From contig JAGLTS010000037.1 in the NCBI GenBank assembly GCA_023135165.1, positions 1 through 64,000 on the forward strand: 64,000 nt of DNA. The letters are read 5' to 3'. The notes beneath the pieces are model-generated. The model saw nothing but the letters and a program-made list of their open reading frames with translations. It made no database searches and was not told the origin of the DNA. Source of the DNA: Phycisphaerales bacterium. GTDB lineage: Bacteria > Planctomycetota > Phycisphaerae > Phycisphaerales > JAGLTS01. This document shows, piece after piece, positions 17,122-26,337 of the stretch (positions are counted from its first letter, which is position 1; the number at the start of each line of letters is the position of its first letter). The position numbers and the translations under genes were made by a program.

Positions 17122-18140
17122 ACCGCACCACGTCAAGAAACAGGAATCGAAGACGGCTGCGGACACTTCTCCCGGCGCTCGCCGTGCTGATCGTACCGCT
17201 CGCGGCCGCTGACACGATTTATTTCGGCCTGCCCCTCCGCGACGTGACGATCATCGAGATCCGCAGTGGTGAAGTCGCCTTCATGCACAACGGCTCGCGT
17301 ATGACCAGGCCGCTTGACCAGGTTGACGACATCCTGTTCGATGACTTGGTCGACCTCACGCGCGCACGCGCCGCATGTGAATCAGGCGACTTCAGCGCCG
17401 CTGCGAATGCGTATCAGGCAGCGTTTGACGCTGCGACGAACGACACGCAACGGATCTGGATCCTCGGCAGGCTCGTGGAATCGCATGGCAAGGCGGACCA
17501 GCCCGCGCGGGCAATCCGCTGCGCCGCGGAGATCATCATCCTGGATGACTCGCTGTTCTGGCTTCGGATGCCGACCATCACAGACGGCGCCGGTGCTGCG
17601 CCGGAACACATCGACGCCGCCCGGGACGCCATCTCGCGCGCACGCGATGCGTCGGATGATCCATCGACGTTGCAGTTCCTCGACATGCTGGGGGCCGCAC
17701 TGGATCGCGTGCCAGTCGATGATTCGCAAGAGCAGGCGGATGAGCAGCCCATCGACGAGGTTGATGCGCTGCTGCGCGCAGGTAACGCGGAGCAGGCGCT
17801 TGCTCTCATCGCGCTGCGAAGCAAGAGCGCCGATCGGGCAGCGCTTCCCAAGTTGTTCTTCCAAGCCGGCACGGCGCTGATGCAGCTTGACAGGCCCGCC
17901 GAGGCCGCGCTGAGTTACATGCGTTGCGCCGCGCACTTCCCGGACACATCCTGGGCGGTGCGAAGCCTGCTCGCGACGGGCCGGCTGTACGTCGATCGCT
18001 TCGGTCGGCCAAGCGTGGCGCTGTTGCTTGCCGAGCGGGCGTTAGAATCGGCGAAGAGACTTGATGATGCGGAACTGTTACAGGAGGCTGAGCAGATGGT
18101 GAGCGATTGTCACGAACGCCTTGACGGAGCATCGCCATGA
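17118..18140 (+). CDS. Exported TPR-like protein of the vWA/ExbBD operon
   Basis: This 340-residue protein has a basic, hydrophobic N-terminal signal (residues 12-31, ending LAAAD). A small beta domain follows (TIYFGLPLRDVTIIEIRSGE) that resembles the start of other planctomycete envelope TPR proteins. Helical repeat sequence then continues to the end, with TPR-like pairs such as AACESGDFSAAANAYQAAFD and QAGTALMQLDRPAEAALSYM. It overlaps the vWA gene by 4 bp upstream and exbB by 4 bp downstream. A periplasmic adaptor role for the motor complex is inferred from context. The specific partner is unknown. Confidence 0.75.
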   Translation: MNRTTSRNRNRRRLRTLLPALAVLIVPLAAADTIYFGLPLRDVTIIEIRSGEVAFMHNGSRMTRPLDQVDDILFDDLVDLTRARAACESGDFSAAANAYQAAFDAATNDTQRIWILGRLVESHGKADQPARAIRCAAEIIILDDSLFWLRMPTITDGAGAAPEHIDAARDAISRARDASDDPSTLQFLDMLGAALDRVPVDDSQEQADEQPIDEVDALLRAGNAEQALALIALRSKSADRAALPKLFFQAGTALMQLDRPAEAALSYMRCAAHFPDTSWAVRSLLATGRLYVDRFGRPSVALLLAERALESAKRLDDAELLQEAEQMVSDCHERLDGASP

Positions 18141-19009
18141 CAAAACCGAGTCGTTCGGGCGCACATCGCGCGAGGGTCGCAGCACGCCTTGGCGCTCTTG
18201 TTGTGCTTGTTGCGTGTGCGCTGTGGTTCGCATCGCCGGTCGGCGCGCAGGACCCACCCCCACTCCCGGCGACTGCCGACGCCGAGCCGGCAGCGACGGA
18301 GCAGTCCTTCGCCTCCGCGTTCTTCATCTGCCGCAGCACGGTCGTTGGGCCGAATGGCAGGGAGATCACGAAGACGCAATGGCTGGGATCGCTTCTGATC
18401 TGGGGGTTGATGGCGCTCTCCGCCGTCTCGCTCGGGCTGATCGGGTCCATCGCGTGGAACCATCGTCGTGCGAGCATTTGGCCGAGCGTTGTACACGATG
18501 AGTTGCGATCGTTGCTCGACCGTGGGGAGTACGATCGCGCGCTCGCGACGACGGATATACAGGAGAGCTACTTCTGTGCCGTCGTTCACGCATCACTTGC
18601 CGAAGCGCCGCACGGGTATCCCGCCATGGTTCGCGCGCTCGAGCAGGCATCGGATGCTGAGACAACAGCCCGGCTGCGCATCGTCGAGCCGCTGAACGTC
18701 ATCGGCAACGTCGCGCCGATGGTCGGGCTGTTCGGCACGGTGTACGGCATGATCCTCGCGTTCCAGACGATCGTTGCGTCAGGCGGCACGCCCAGCCCGA
18801 AACTGCTCGCTGCGGGCATCGGGACGGCCTTGACCACGACGTTCTGGGGACTCGTCGTCGCCATACCCGCGCTCTCCGGCTACGCATTCCTCCGCAATAG
18901 GATCGACTCGCTCACAACACAGGCCAACGCCGCCGCTGAAGAACTCGTCGCCATGTTTCGACCGGCGCGAAACGCACGAGTAAAGACCACCGCACCACCA
19001 ACCTCGTGA
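18137..19009 (+). CDS. ExbB/TolQ/MotA-family proton channel protein
   Basis: The 290-residue protein forms, with ExbD/TolR-like partners, a proton channel that converts proton motive force into movement of a periplasmic protein. It has an N-terminal signal-like helix (about residues 14-36), a periplasmic segment and TM1 near 83-104. A long cytoplasmic loop leads to the conserved C-terminal pair of helices, recognisable as APMVGLFGTVYGMILAF and GIGTALTTTFWGLVVAIPAL. The extra N-terminal export signal before TM1 is common in larger members of the family. The gene overlaps its upstream neighbour by 4 bp and lies 29 bp before the first exbD. Confidence 0.9.
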   Translation: MTKPSRSGAHRARVAARLGALVVLVACALWFASPVGAQDPPPLPATADAEPAATEQSFASAFFICRSTVVGPNGREITKTQWLGSLLIWGLMALSAVSLGLIGSIAWNHRRASIWPSVVHDELRSLLDRGEYDRALATTDIQESYFCAVVHASLAEAPHGYPAMVRALEQASDAETTARLRIVEPLNVIGNVAPMVGLFGTVYGMILAFQTIVASGGTPSPKLLAAGIGTALTTTFWGLVVAIPALSGYAFLRNRIDSLTTQANAAAEELVAMFRPARNARVKTTAPPTS

Positions 19010-19038
19010 ACTGATGCACTCATCACGGCTGTTTTCTC

Positions 19039-19479
19039 ATGAGCAGGATCTATCACAAAGGACCGGCACGCGTCGAGGCGAACCTGACCGCCTTCATCGA
19101 TGTCACCTTTCTGCTCATCATCTTCTTCATCCTCGTTGCGCAGATTACAACCGCGGAGAACGCGCCGCTTGTGCTTCCCGCTGTACACGATCGCGTCTCC
19201 ACACCCATCGCGCGAGAGGACCGCGTGATCGTCAACTGCCTTCCCACAGCGCAGCCAACGTATTCGGTGGGCAGCCATGTCTTCGCAGGTGCGAATGCAG
19301 CGGAACAGCTTGGCGCGCTGCTTCGTGATGCGCAACATCGCAGGCCTGACATCGAAGTCTCCGTGCGCGCCGACCGCACCGCACCGTACGGCCACGTACA
19401 TCCCGCGATGCAAGCCGCTGCGATGGCGGGCATCCAGAAGGTTCAGCTCATCATCGTGCCGCCCGAGGGGGAGTTGTAG
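19039..19479 (+). CDS. ExbD/TolR-family protein (first copy)
   Basis: The 146-residue protein has one TM helix near residues 16-36 carrying the essential channel aspartate D21 (LTAFIDVTFLLIIFF). A periplasmic domain follows, ending in the usual VSVRADRTAPYGHVHPAMQAA-type strand-helix, which lies at about residues 111-131. ExbD dimers sit inside the ExbB pentamer. It is followed after 3 bp by a second, divergent exbD, so the complex may contain an ExbD heterodimer. Confidence 0.9.
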   Translation: MSRIYHKGPARVEANLTAFIDVTFLLIIFFILVAQITTAENAPLVLPAVHDRVSTPIAREDRVIVNCLPTAQPTYSVGSHVFAGANAAEQLGALLRDAQHRRPDIEVSVRADRTAPYGHVHPAMQAAAMAGIQKVQLIIVPPEGEL

Positions 19480-19482
19480 CGC

Positions 19483-20037
19483 ATGCCGATGCCGACGCAG
19501 CAACCCGAGCAGGCCGGCCCGAGCGCCGCTTCGGAGGAGCCGATCCATCACGTTCCGATCCGTCGCAAGCGGGCCGTGCCGCGCCCCGTCACCAATCTCA
19601 ACCTCACCGCAATGATCGACGTGGTCTTCCTGCTGCTGCTCTATTTCCTGCTTGTGACCAACTTCGCCAAGGATGAGGAAGCGCTGCGCGTCGATCTTCC
19701 CGACCCTCTTGCACCTGCCGCTGTGGTTGACCCGTTCGTGATCGAGGATCTCCCCGTCGTTGTCACGGTCACGTCGGTCGGCAACGGGCCGGGCGACTAC
19801 CGCATCCACGTCGATCAGCCTGCCGTTGGTTCGGTCGGATCGTTCGCCGACCTATGCAGCACCGTGCAGGCAGGCCGATTCGATCGGGGCGGATACCTCT
19901 ATGGCGACGAGCAGGTGTTTCTGATCCGCGCTGCGAGCGAGACGCGCTGGGAGCACACGATCGGCACATTCAATGCGCTGGTTCGGGCGGGCTTTGCGCA
20001 CGTGCACTTCCTCCCGCCGACCGAGGCGGACCCATGA
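19483..20037 (+). CDS. ExbD/TolR-family protein (second copy)
   Basis: The 184-residue protein has a longer cytoplasmic N-terminus (about 40 residues with HHVPIRRKRAVPR) than the first copy. Its TM helix carries D46 in LTAMIDVVFLLLLYFLL, the conserved proton-path aspartate. The periplasmic domain is larger than in the first copy, with little sequence similarity outside the TM. Its stop overlaps the start of the following TPR gene by 4 bp. The two ExbD copies are probably not redundant, given these differences. Confidence 0.9.
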   Translation: MPMPTQQPEQAGPSAASEEPIHHVPIRRKRAVPRPVTNLNLTAMIDVVFLLLLYFLLVTNFAKDEEALRVDLPDPLAPAAVVDPFVIEDLPVVVTVTSVGNGPGDYRIHVDQPAVGSVGSFADLCSTVQAGRFDRGGYLYGDEQVFLIRAASETRWEHTIGTFNALVRAGFAHVHFLPPTEADP

Positions 20038-22583
20038 CCGCTCGGCTGCTCCATCTCGCGTGCGCAATGCTCGCAATGGCCATGTGCGCCGCGGCGCCGG
20101 TTGAAGAGCCGATCGAGCACGACTTGCCGGATGCACAGCTTCTGGAACTGCTTGAAGAGCTGGACATGACGGAAGTGATCGACGCGTATTGGGATGCGCG
20201 CGATGATGTGTCCCAGCCCGATCAACTGCGCGCTGAGCTTGACCGGCTTGAGCAGGAGACATCGCAAGACCACATCGGGATGATCGAGAAGGCGATGCAT
20301 GCGCGCAGCCAGCTCCTGGATCAAGCGACGGATGATCGGGAGCGCGTCGATCTGCTCATGCAGCAAGCGGAGGCTGCGCTGACGCTCCTGCGCGCCGATC
20401 AGGCGCTCGCGCTGACCGTGCAGGCGGGCATGCCGACCAGTGCGCAGCGACGCCGCGCCGTGATGCTCGCGCGGACGGGCTACGATGCAGCCGTTGCAGC
20501 ATCCGAAGCGGTCGATACCTTGCTCTTCTCGACTGATGATGAGCCTGGGTTTCGGCTTGATCCCGTCAAAAGGCAGGAGCGCCGCCGACTCGCCGATGAT
20601 CTGCGCGATCGGTGGATTCCATATCTGGTCGGTCTGACCGCTTCGATGCACGCAACGATCGGCGATGTGTCCGATGCGGAAGCGCACAGGCTCGCGGGAG
20701 AGGCGATCGAGATGTTGCCCGCGCTCGATCTTCCTGCCGAGGCGTTCGGCATCGTCCGGTGCGCCACGGCGAAGGCGCATCTGCGGTCCGGCAGAACGAC
20801 CGAGGCGATGCGACTGTTTGAGTCCGTTGTCAGCACACCCGTGGGAGGGGTTGCCGAAGTGGATCGCGCGTCGGCAGCACTGGGGATTGCGCAGTCTCAC
20901 GCGCAGGCGCGTCGATTCCGTGAAGCGCGCACGCACTTGGATCTCGCACGGTCGCAACCACCTTTCGTCGATGCGCCCGATCGCCCGGCCGCGCTCTGGA
21001 TTGTGCTGCTCGCGGATGTGCGTTTCTCAATCGAACAACAACACGCAGCCGACCTCGCGCCGGGGCCGGCCCACGATGCGGTCATTGCTGATTCGTACCG
21101 CATCTACACACGTCTGATCGACCGAGCGCCGGAGCTTGGCGTCGACGGATCACAGTTGCGCCTGCTTGTGTTCGAGAAGCTCGCCGGCATGGAAGCGATT
21201 GCGCGGGAAGATTCACATGCGCTTCCGCCGCTCGCGATGCTGGCGCGCGCCAGCTCGCTTGCTCGGGATGAAGCTACACGCCGAGCCGGATTGGAACTCC
21301 TGCGCGAGACCAGTCGCCGAGACGACATTGACCCCGATCTGGCTGCTGAGGCGCTGCACATGGCGGCGACGACGCTTGATACATCCGATGATGCGGATGG
21401 TCGGTTGGCTGCGGCGCTCCTCTACATTGATCTGGCTTCGCGCTTCGAGGCATCCCCTCACGCGCCAGGCGCGATTGATCGCGCGATTGCGCTCACGGAA
21501 TGGGTGTACCGCACCGCCCCTTCGGATGACGCAGCGGATGCGTATGAACAAGCGCTTCGGCTCGGCTTGACGAAACAACCTGATGCGCGGCGGTATGAAC
21601 TCGGGTCGCTGCTTCTGGATCGCGGTGATATCGACGGCGCCGTCACCGAGCTGAAGCGCGTGCGCATCGGCGCGGATGCATACGGCGACGCTCTGCTCAT
21701 GATCGCCTCGGCGCGCAGCAGGCAACTTCAACTCGCGATGGGCAGCCCGGCGGAGCGCACCGTGGCGAAAGCGACGCTCGATGCAACACGCGCAGCTCGG
21801 GCTGAACGCTCCGGCGATCACGATGACTTCCTTGATCTTCTTGAGGCTCAGGCGTATCTCGCGCTCGACATGCCGGCCGAGGCTGAGGCGATCCTCGTTG
21901 CGAGCGATGAGGAGACGGCTGCGTCGATTCGGCTCCGCGCCCGGGCGCTGCGGTTGCTGGATCGATACGACGAGGCAGCCGGGCTGATTGATGATCTGAT
22001 GGCGATGTTTCCTGACGATGCGGGTTCGAGCATCGTCGATCTCGTGGATGCGATGATCCGCGAGTACGAAACAGGCGCGCCGCCCGGGTCGGATAAGAAA
22101 GCGGAGAAACTCGCGGAAGCTGCGCTCTTGCCGATCGCTCAGCGGGCTGTTGAGTGGGCATCGCAGCGTGATGTCGAGCACATTGACGACCACCGTGTTC
22201 GACTGGGACGTGCACTGCTCCTGGCTGGGCGACATGACGAAGCGCTCGTGCTGCTCGCGGAATATGCTGAGCGCCGGCCGAGCGATCTGCGATGCGCCAT
22301 GGCCTTCGCGGATGCGCAGTTCGCGCTTGGGCATGATGAGGATTCCTTCGCAAGCTACAGCCGAATCATCCGGAACCTGTCAGCTTCGGGCGAGTACGGC
22401 GACGCGTTTTGGGCTGCGTCACTGCGCCGTCTGTTGATCCTGGAGAGAACGGGCAAGAGCATCGATCAGATCGTCCCCCGTATCCGCGGGCTCGAGACGA
22501 TCGACCAAACACTCGGTGGCGACCGCTACGAACAGCAGTTCCGCGCGCTTGAACGCCGCATCTACACAAGCCAAGGCGGGTGA
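20034..22583 (+). CDS. Large exported TPR protein of the vWA/ExbBD operon
   Basis: The 849-residue protein has a signal peptide (LLHLACAMLAMAMCAAAPVE, cleavage near residue 21). It is almost entirely alpha-helical repeats with TPR spacing, for example LLLDRGDIDGAVTELKRV and LGRALLLAGRHDEALVLLA. ATG 20034 overlaps the preceding exbD stop (ATGA) and is at the start of the signal peptide. The protein has no catalytic motif. As the last gene of the coupled operon it could be the periplasmic receptor or scaffold moved by the ExbBD motor through the vWA protein. That is inference. Confidence 0.8.
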   Translation: MTARLLHLACAMLAMAMCAAAPVEEPIEHDLPDAQLLELLEELDMTEVIDAYWDARDDVSQPDQLRAELDRLEQETSQDHIGMIEKAMHARSQLLDQATDDRERVDLLMQQAEAALTLLRADQALALTVQAGMPTSAQRRRAVMLARTGYDAAVAASEAVDTLLFSTDDEPGFRLDPVKRQERRRLADDLRDRWIPYLVGLTASMHATIGDVSDAEAHRLAGEAIEMLPALDLPAEAFGIVRCATAKAHLRSGRTTEAMRLFESVVSTPVGGVAEVDRASAALGIAQSHAQARRFREARTHLDLARSQPPFVDAPDRPAALWIVLLADVRFSIEQQHAADLAPGPAHDAVIADSYRIYTRLIDRAPELGVDGSQLRLLVFEKLAGMEAIAREDSHALPPLAMLARASSLARDEATRRAGLELLRETSRRDDIDPDLAAEALHMAATTLDTSDDADGRLAAALLYIDLASRFEASPHAPGAIDRAIALTEWVYRTAPSDDAADAYEQALRLGLTKQPDARRYELGSLLLDRGDIDGAVTELKRVRIGADAYGDALLMIASARSRQLQLAMGSPAERTVAKATLDATRAARAERSGDHDDFLDLLEAQAYLALDMPAEAEAILVASDEETAASIRLRARALRLLDRYDEAAGLIDDLMAMFPDDAGSSIVDLVDAMIREYETGAPPGSDKKAEKLAEAALLPIAQRAVEWASQRDVEHIDDHRVRLGRALLLAGRHDEALVLLAEYAERRPSDLRCAMAFADAQFALGHDEDSFASYSRIIRNLSASGEYGDAFWAASLRRLLILERTGKSIDQIVPRIRGLETIDQTLGGDRYEQQFRALERRIYTSQGG

Positions 22584-22620
22584 ACAGTCGCCTATCACAT
22601 TGTGGAATAGCTGTGGCGGT

Positions 22621-23043
22621 TCAGATCGCGCCGTCGCGGCCGTCGTGAGCGGAGGCGAGGGAACGCTTCAGACGAGCGATGTCCAGGCCGTGGGCCTTGC
22701 TCTCCGCGGATTCCGCATCGTGCGGGTGCTGGGCTGTGAGTTGCTCGTACTCAGCCTTCGCCTCGTCAGCGTTGAGCTGCTCGACGGGAATCGCCTTACG
22801 GCAGAGCAGTGTGAGCGAGCCGTCCACAAGGTGGGCGACGCCTCCATCAACGAGGAACCATCGGCTGCCACCCTTGGGGAAGTCCAGGCGAAGCGGCCCC
22901 AGCCCGAGCTGCCAGAGCATAGCCGCCCGACCCGGTGCGACGCCGAACAACCCGTCCCAGCCGGGTACGCTGGCGTACGTGATGTCATCGTCGAGCACGC
23001 TCGCATCGGGTGTCACGAGCTTGCAGTGGAAGGCGTCAGCCAC
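22621..23043 (-). CDS. atpC: F-type ATP synthase epsilon subunit
   Basis: The 140-residue protein matches AtpC, with an N-terminal ten-strand beta sandwich (FHCKLVTPDASVLDDDITYA, GLFGVAPGRAAML). The C-terminal helical hairpin is replaced or altered by an Ala/Glu/His-rich segment. It belongs to the F1 central stalk that couples rotation to ATP synthesis. The start is GTG 23043 with GGAG 8 bases upstream. No other atp genes are in the window and the flanking genes are unrelated, so the position is either the tail of an operon whose other genes lie elsewhere or a relocated copy. Confidence 0.88.
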   Translation of the reverse strand: MADAFHCKLVTPDASVLDDDITYASVPGWDGLFGVAPGRAAMLWQLGLGPLRLDFPKGGSRWFLVDGGVAHLVDGSLTLLCRKAIPVEQLNADEAKAEYEQLTAQHPHDAESAESKAHGLDIARLKRSLASAHDGRDGAI

Positions 23044-23135
23044 GGGGTTCTCCAGTCGTCAGGAAACCAGTCTAGCCGCCGACGCGCGATGGTGCGATTC
23101 GGTCGCCCGGCGCACCGGGGCCAATCCATTCCGCG

Positions 23136-24230
23136 CTATGACCGGGGCGAGCAGTCCGGCATGGCGTTGATGCAGCCGTCGGGCATCCTCAAGCCTCGGC
23201 GCGCCGCTTCGACGATGCGCTGGGCTGTGCGGACGGCGGCGAATCCTGCAGCGGCGTCGATCTCGGGCCTGCCCCCTTCACGCAGCACGCGCACGAACTC
23301 GCTCAACTCCAGCTTGAGCGGCTCCTGATCGTCGATCCGCAACTCTTCACGCTTCACCAAGTCCTCGTAGGGCAGGTCCGACAGGTCCGCACCGGCGCGA
23401 ATCGCCTCCCGAACCTCGCGCAGTTGTTCCTCGTTCGCCGTCTTGCGCATGATCACGCCGCGCTTCAGCGCGTAGTCCACCGAGAGATAGAAGTCCTCAC
23501 CGATGACGCGCATCTTCCGCTCGGTCTTGATCGCCAACCGGCTCGCCGTCACGTTGGCAAAGCACTCCCGACCGTCCGGCCGAACGAACGTGAGCCGGGC
23601 GTTGCAGACATCCTCCGGCTCACCGATGACCGCCACAGCCGATGCCTGTACGTCGATGGGTTCGCAGCCGACGAGCGTCAGAATCACATCCAGGTCGTGG
23701 ATCATCATGTCGAGCACCACGCCGACGTCGATGCTGCGGAACGTGAGCGGGCTGACGCGGTGGACCTCCATGAACCGCGGGATCAGCTCGCGCTCCTCGC
23801 CGGTCTCATCCGGCTCGCGGGTAGCCCGCATGGCGCGGATGACCGGGTTGAATCGTTCGATGTGCCCGACCATGAGGATGGCGCCGGTAGCGTCCGCGAG
23901 TGATGCCAGCTCGCGCGCGGTGTCCACGTCGGGGGCAAGCGGCTTCTCGATCAGGCAGGCGATGCCCTTTTTGAGAAGCGGCTCAGCAACGCGAAGGTGG
24001 TGGATCGTCGGGACCGCGACGCTCACCGCCTGTACGCCCGCGTCGATGAGCTGCTCCACCGTCTCGAAGGCGGGGCAGCCGTGCCGCTCAGCGACCGTCT
24101 CGCGGCGTTCCTCATCCGCATCGGCGACGCCGACCAGCTTCACGCCCGGCAGTTCCGTGTACACGCGCGCGTGATGCCTGCCCATCCGCCCGACACCGAC
24201 AACACCACAACGAATCGGCTGCTCGCCCAT
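23136..24230 (-). CDS. Gfo/Idh/MocA-family NAD(P)-dependent oxidoreductase
   Basis: The 364-residue protein begins with a Rossmann nucleotide-binding motif (GVVGVGRMGRHHARVY). It carries the family signature EKPLA (in LIEKPLAPDVDTARELA) whose Lys is catalytic. The MIHDLDVILTLVG block with a conserved His-Asp is also typical. Members oxidise or reduce sugars, inositol or sugar nucleotides. The substrate cannot be read from sequence. ATG 24230 is preferred over ATG 24236 because GGGAGG then lies at good spacing. Its stop is about 90 bp from the atpC start on the same strand, so they may be co-transcribed. Confidence 0.88.
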   Translation of the reverse strand: MGEQPIRCGVVGVGRMGRHHARVYTELPGVKLVGVADADEERRETVAERHGCPAFETVEQLIDAGVQAVSVAVPTIHHLRVAEPLLKKGIACLIEKPLAPDVDTARELASLADATGAILMVGHIERFNPVIRAMRATREPDETGEERELIPRFMEVHRVSPLTFRSIDVGVVLDMMIHDLDVILTLVGCEPIDVQASAVAVIGEPEDVCNARLTFVRPDGRECFANVTASRLAIKTERKMRVIGEDFYLSVDYALKRGVIMRKTANEEQLREVREAIRAGADLSDLPYEDLVKREELRIDDQEPLKLELSEFVRVLREGGRPEIDAAAGFAAVRTAQRIVEAARRGLRMPDGCINAMPDCSPRS

Positions 24231-24236
24231 GACCAT

Positions 24237-24537
24237 CCTCCCAGTTCACCTCACCCGGACCAGTCCCCATGATGATGACCTGAGGCGCAACCGGCAACCG
24301 TGGGTGCTCACCGCCGCAGATATGGCCATTTCGGCCGGGGGCCAGACCCTTTGTCCGCCGTGTGAGCGGCCGGGCGCTGATTGGTGTTCGGTGGTGCACC
24401 GGATTCGCAGAATCCGGCTCCGACGGTTGCCGCAGCGTGCGCCATCCGCTCGCCCGCACCGTCGCTTGTGCGCAAAGACGAGCAACGCACGCACACGTGC
24501 ACAATGCGCATCCGCCTCGTGTACCCATGCCTTTCGC
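24237..24537. other. Intergenic region, no gene seen
   Basis: About 300 bp separate the oxidoreductase start from the small membrane protein gene. Open frames here are overlapping and lack coding character or good ribosome-binding sites. The right part presumably holds the terminator of the minus-strand gene at 24538 and the left part the promoter of the oxidoreductase gene. No distinct motif was recognised. Confidence 0.35.
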
Positions 24538-24816
24538 TCACTCAGACGCTTGATGGTCGGATCCGCGCCGCTTCGAGCGTACGCCCAGGAAAGGAAGACC
24601 CACCATTATGGCAATCAGCCATGCATAGAAGGCCCCCACTACAACAGCGATTAGTGCAAACGGATCCATGTAGCCCAATTGCACCGTGATGACGCCCTGG
24701 AAGATAAGAGACGCCACCGGCCCGGAGATGATTGATGCGAGAAAGAAGCTCCTCACTCGCCAGTGCAGTATGAGTGCACAGACAATGGCGATCGACACGA
24801 ACACTATTGCTGCCAT
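24538..24816 (-). CDS. Small hypothetical membrane protein (three predicted helices)
   Basis: The 92-residue product is mostly hydrophobic, with helices at about residues 2-18, 26-42 and 50-75 and a basic tail (RSKRRGSDHQ). ATG 24816 is chosen because GGAGGTGA precedes it at an ideal distance. A longer reading from 24888 lacks such a site. No family is recognised. It stands alone between intergenic stretches and its role is unknown. Confidence 0.55.
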   Translation of the reverse strand: MAAIVFVSIAIVCALILHWRVRSFFLASIISGPVASLIFQGVITVQLGYMDPFALIAVVVGAFYAWLIAIMVGLPFLGVRSKRRGSDHQASE

Positions 24817-25014
24817 TGGGTCACCTCCAGACACGGGAACGCGGACAAGCACATGATCGGCGGGCGCTGAACGGAAATAACTCATCATGCGCCGGGCGTT
24901 GCGATGGCCGACGGGTCGAGGATCGCCCTCGGCTTCTCACCATTGTACGCGCCGAGGAAGGTGTCAGATCGCTCAACATGACGCGCCGGCCAGCTCGTGC
25001 GGAGCAGGGTTCGT

Positions 25015-25037
25015 GCGATGACCGGGTGATGTGCGCC
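25015..25037 (+). repeat. 23-bp direct repeat, left copy
   Basis: The 23-bp sequence starting GCGATGACCGGG and ending ATGTGCGCC recurs exactly at 26338-26360, on the other side of the dockerin gene. After one mismatch the match continues as TGGG. The pair brackets 25182-26297 in the same orientation. Confidence 0.7.
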
Positions 25038-25181
25038 CTGGGCGTTCGACCGAACCAGGAGCAACACGCTCCGGCTGGCTGATCTGCTTCTGTTTCCCTG
25101 CTTTTCTTCTCTGGTGATCCGATGCCGGTGTATACTCATCCTGAGTTCCCGCATGTCTCAACACGCGAGGAGATCAAACAG

Positions 25182-26297
25182 ATGAGCACGACTCGTAACC
25201 TTTGTGGCGTGGCGCTGATCGCTCTTGCCGGAACCGCTGTGACCGCCGATCCGGAAGTGGTCAGCTCTGCTGACCGTGTCAGCGCCGAGCGCAGCATCCG
25301 CCTCGCCAACGACGGGACCGTATCGACCGGCACGTATGATCTGGTGTTTGACAACATGACGCTCGACGGCAGCGCCGCCGGGCTGAACGTGTCCTACACC
25401 GACCCTGCGTCGTACACGGGCGGCAGCACATCCACGAACGCCTACCTCGTCCCGATGTCCAGCACCTTTGGCGGATACCTCGCGGCTTGGGATGCGGGCG
25501 ATGGCATCCCCAACGACATCTGGTGGGATGAGTACAGTGCCGATCTGGATGTCTGGGGCGACCCCGGTTCGCTGTGGACCGTCACCAAGCTCGAAACCGT
25601 CGTCGTCGTCGCCAATCAGGACGGCGTCGAGCGCGACAGCACGATCCAGTTCCTGTTCTTCAACATTGATGGCGACCAGTACATGGGCGGCGCGAGCTAC
25701 ACCTACACCGTGCCCGTCGGCTACGAAGGCTGGTTCGATGACGAGTACGATTTCTATGCCGACTGCATCGCCTTCGACATCTACGACATCGGCTACACCT
25801 GCTTCGACTGGGTCAACACGCCTGACATCGGCACCGACACCGGCCTGGGCATGATCATCGCCGGCGGCGACCTGTTGGACCCCGCCTTCCCGTATCCGGA
25901 CACGCTCTGGACGCTCGGCCAAACGCTGGTCGACTCATGGTGGTGCGCCGACGCGGTCACCAACGTTGATCCGATGTTTGATGGCGAGACCGGCACGAGC
26001 TACCTGGACATTCTCAATACGGGCGATCTGTACAACCACGGCTACGTGGACGACGTCACGAACCCGACCAGCGAGCTTTGCCACGACTTCCCGTTCAGGA
26101 TCTACGCCGACATCGGCCCCGGCCCGTGCCCGGGTGACCTCGACGGCGATGACGACACGGACGGGTGCGACCTCGGCATCCTCCTCGCCTACTACAACAT
26201 CAACGACGGCGGCGACTTGGACGACGACGGCGACACGGACCAGAACGACCTCGGCATCCTGCTCGCCGACTTCGGCTGCGTCCCGCCTCCTCTCTAA
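25182..26297 (+). CDS. Secreted protein with C-terminal dockerin repeats
   Basis: The 371-residue protein has a short signal peptide (LCGVALIALAGTAVTA). The extracellular body is Asp/Tyr/Trp-rich and beta-like, with no named enzymatic motif. The C-terminus has two dockerin loops (DLDGDDDTDGCDLGILLAYY and DLDDDGDTDQNDLGILLADF). ATG 25182 follows GAGGAG at 9-10 bases. A good -10 TATACT at 25131-25136 suggests a promoter close upstream. It is a single gene, bracketed by an exact 23-bp direct repeat (25015 and 26338), which may mean it moves or was duplicated as a cassette. The function is unknown. Confidence 0.82.
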   Translation: MSTTRNLCGVALIALAGTAVTADPEVVSSADRVSAERSIRLANDGTVSTGTYDLVFDNMTLDGSAAGLNVSYTDPASYTGGSTSTNAYLVPMSSTFGGYLAAWDAGDGIPNDIWWDEYSADLDVWGDPGSLWTVTKLETVVVVANQDGVERDSTIQFLFFNIDGDQYMGGASYTYTVPVGYEGWFDDEYDFYADCIAFDIYDIGYTCFDWVNTPDIGTDTGLGMIIAGGDLLDPAFPYPDTLWTLGQTLVDSWWCADAVTNVDPMFDGETGTSYLDILNTGDLYNHGYVDDVTNPTSELCHDFPFRIYADIGPGPCPGDLDGDDDTDGCDLGILLAYYNINDGGDLDDDGDTDQNDLGILLADFGCVPPPL

Positions 26298-26337
26298 GCC
26301 ACAGGGAAACCGGGGATGCGCACACAAAACGGCGCCG

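Noticed and set aside
23424-24174. Plus-strand frames opposite the Gfo/Idh gene
   Set aside because: The minus strand has a complete Rossmann motif and EKPLA, so the plus frames are shadows.
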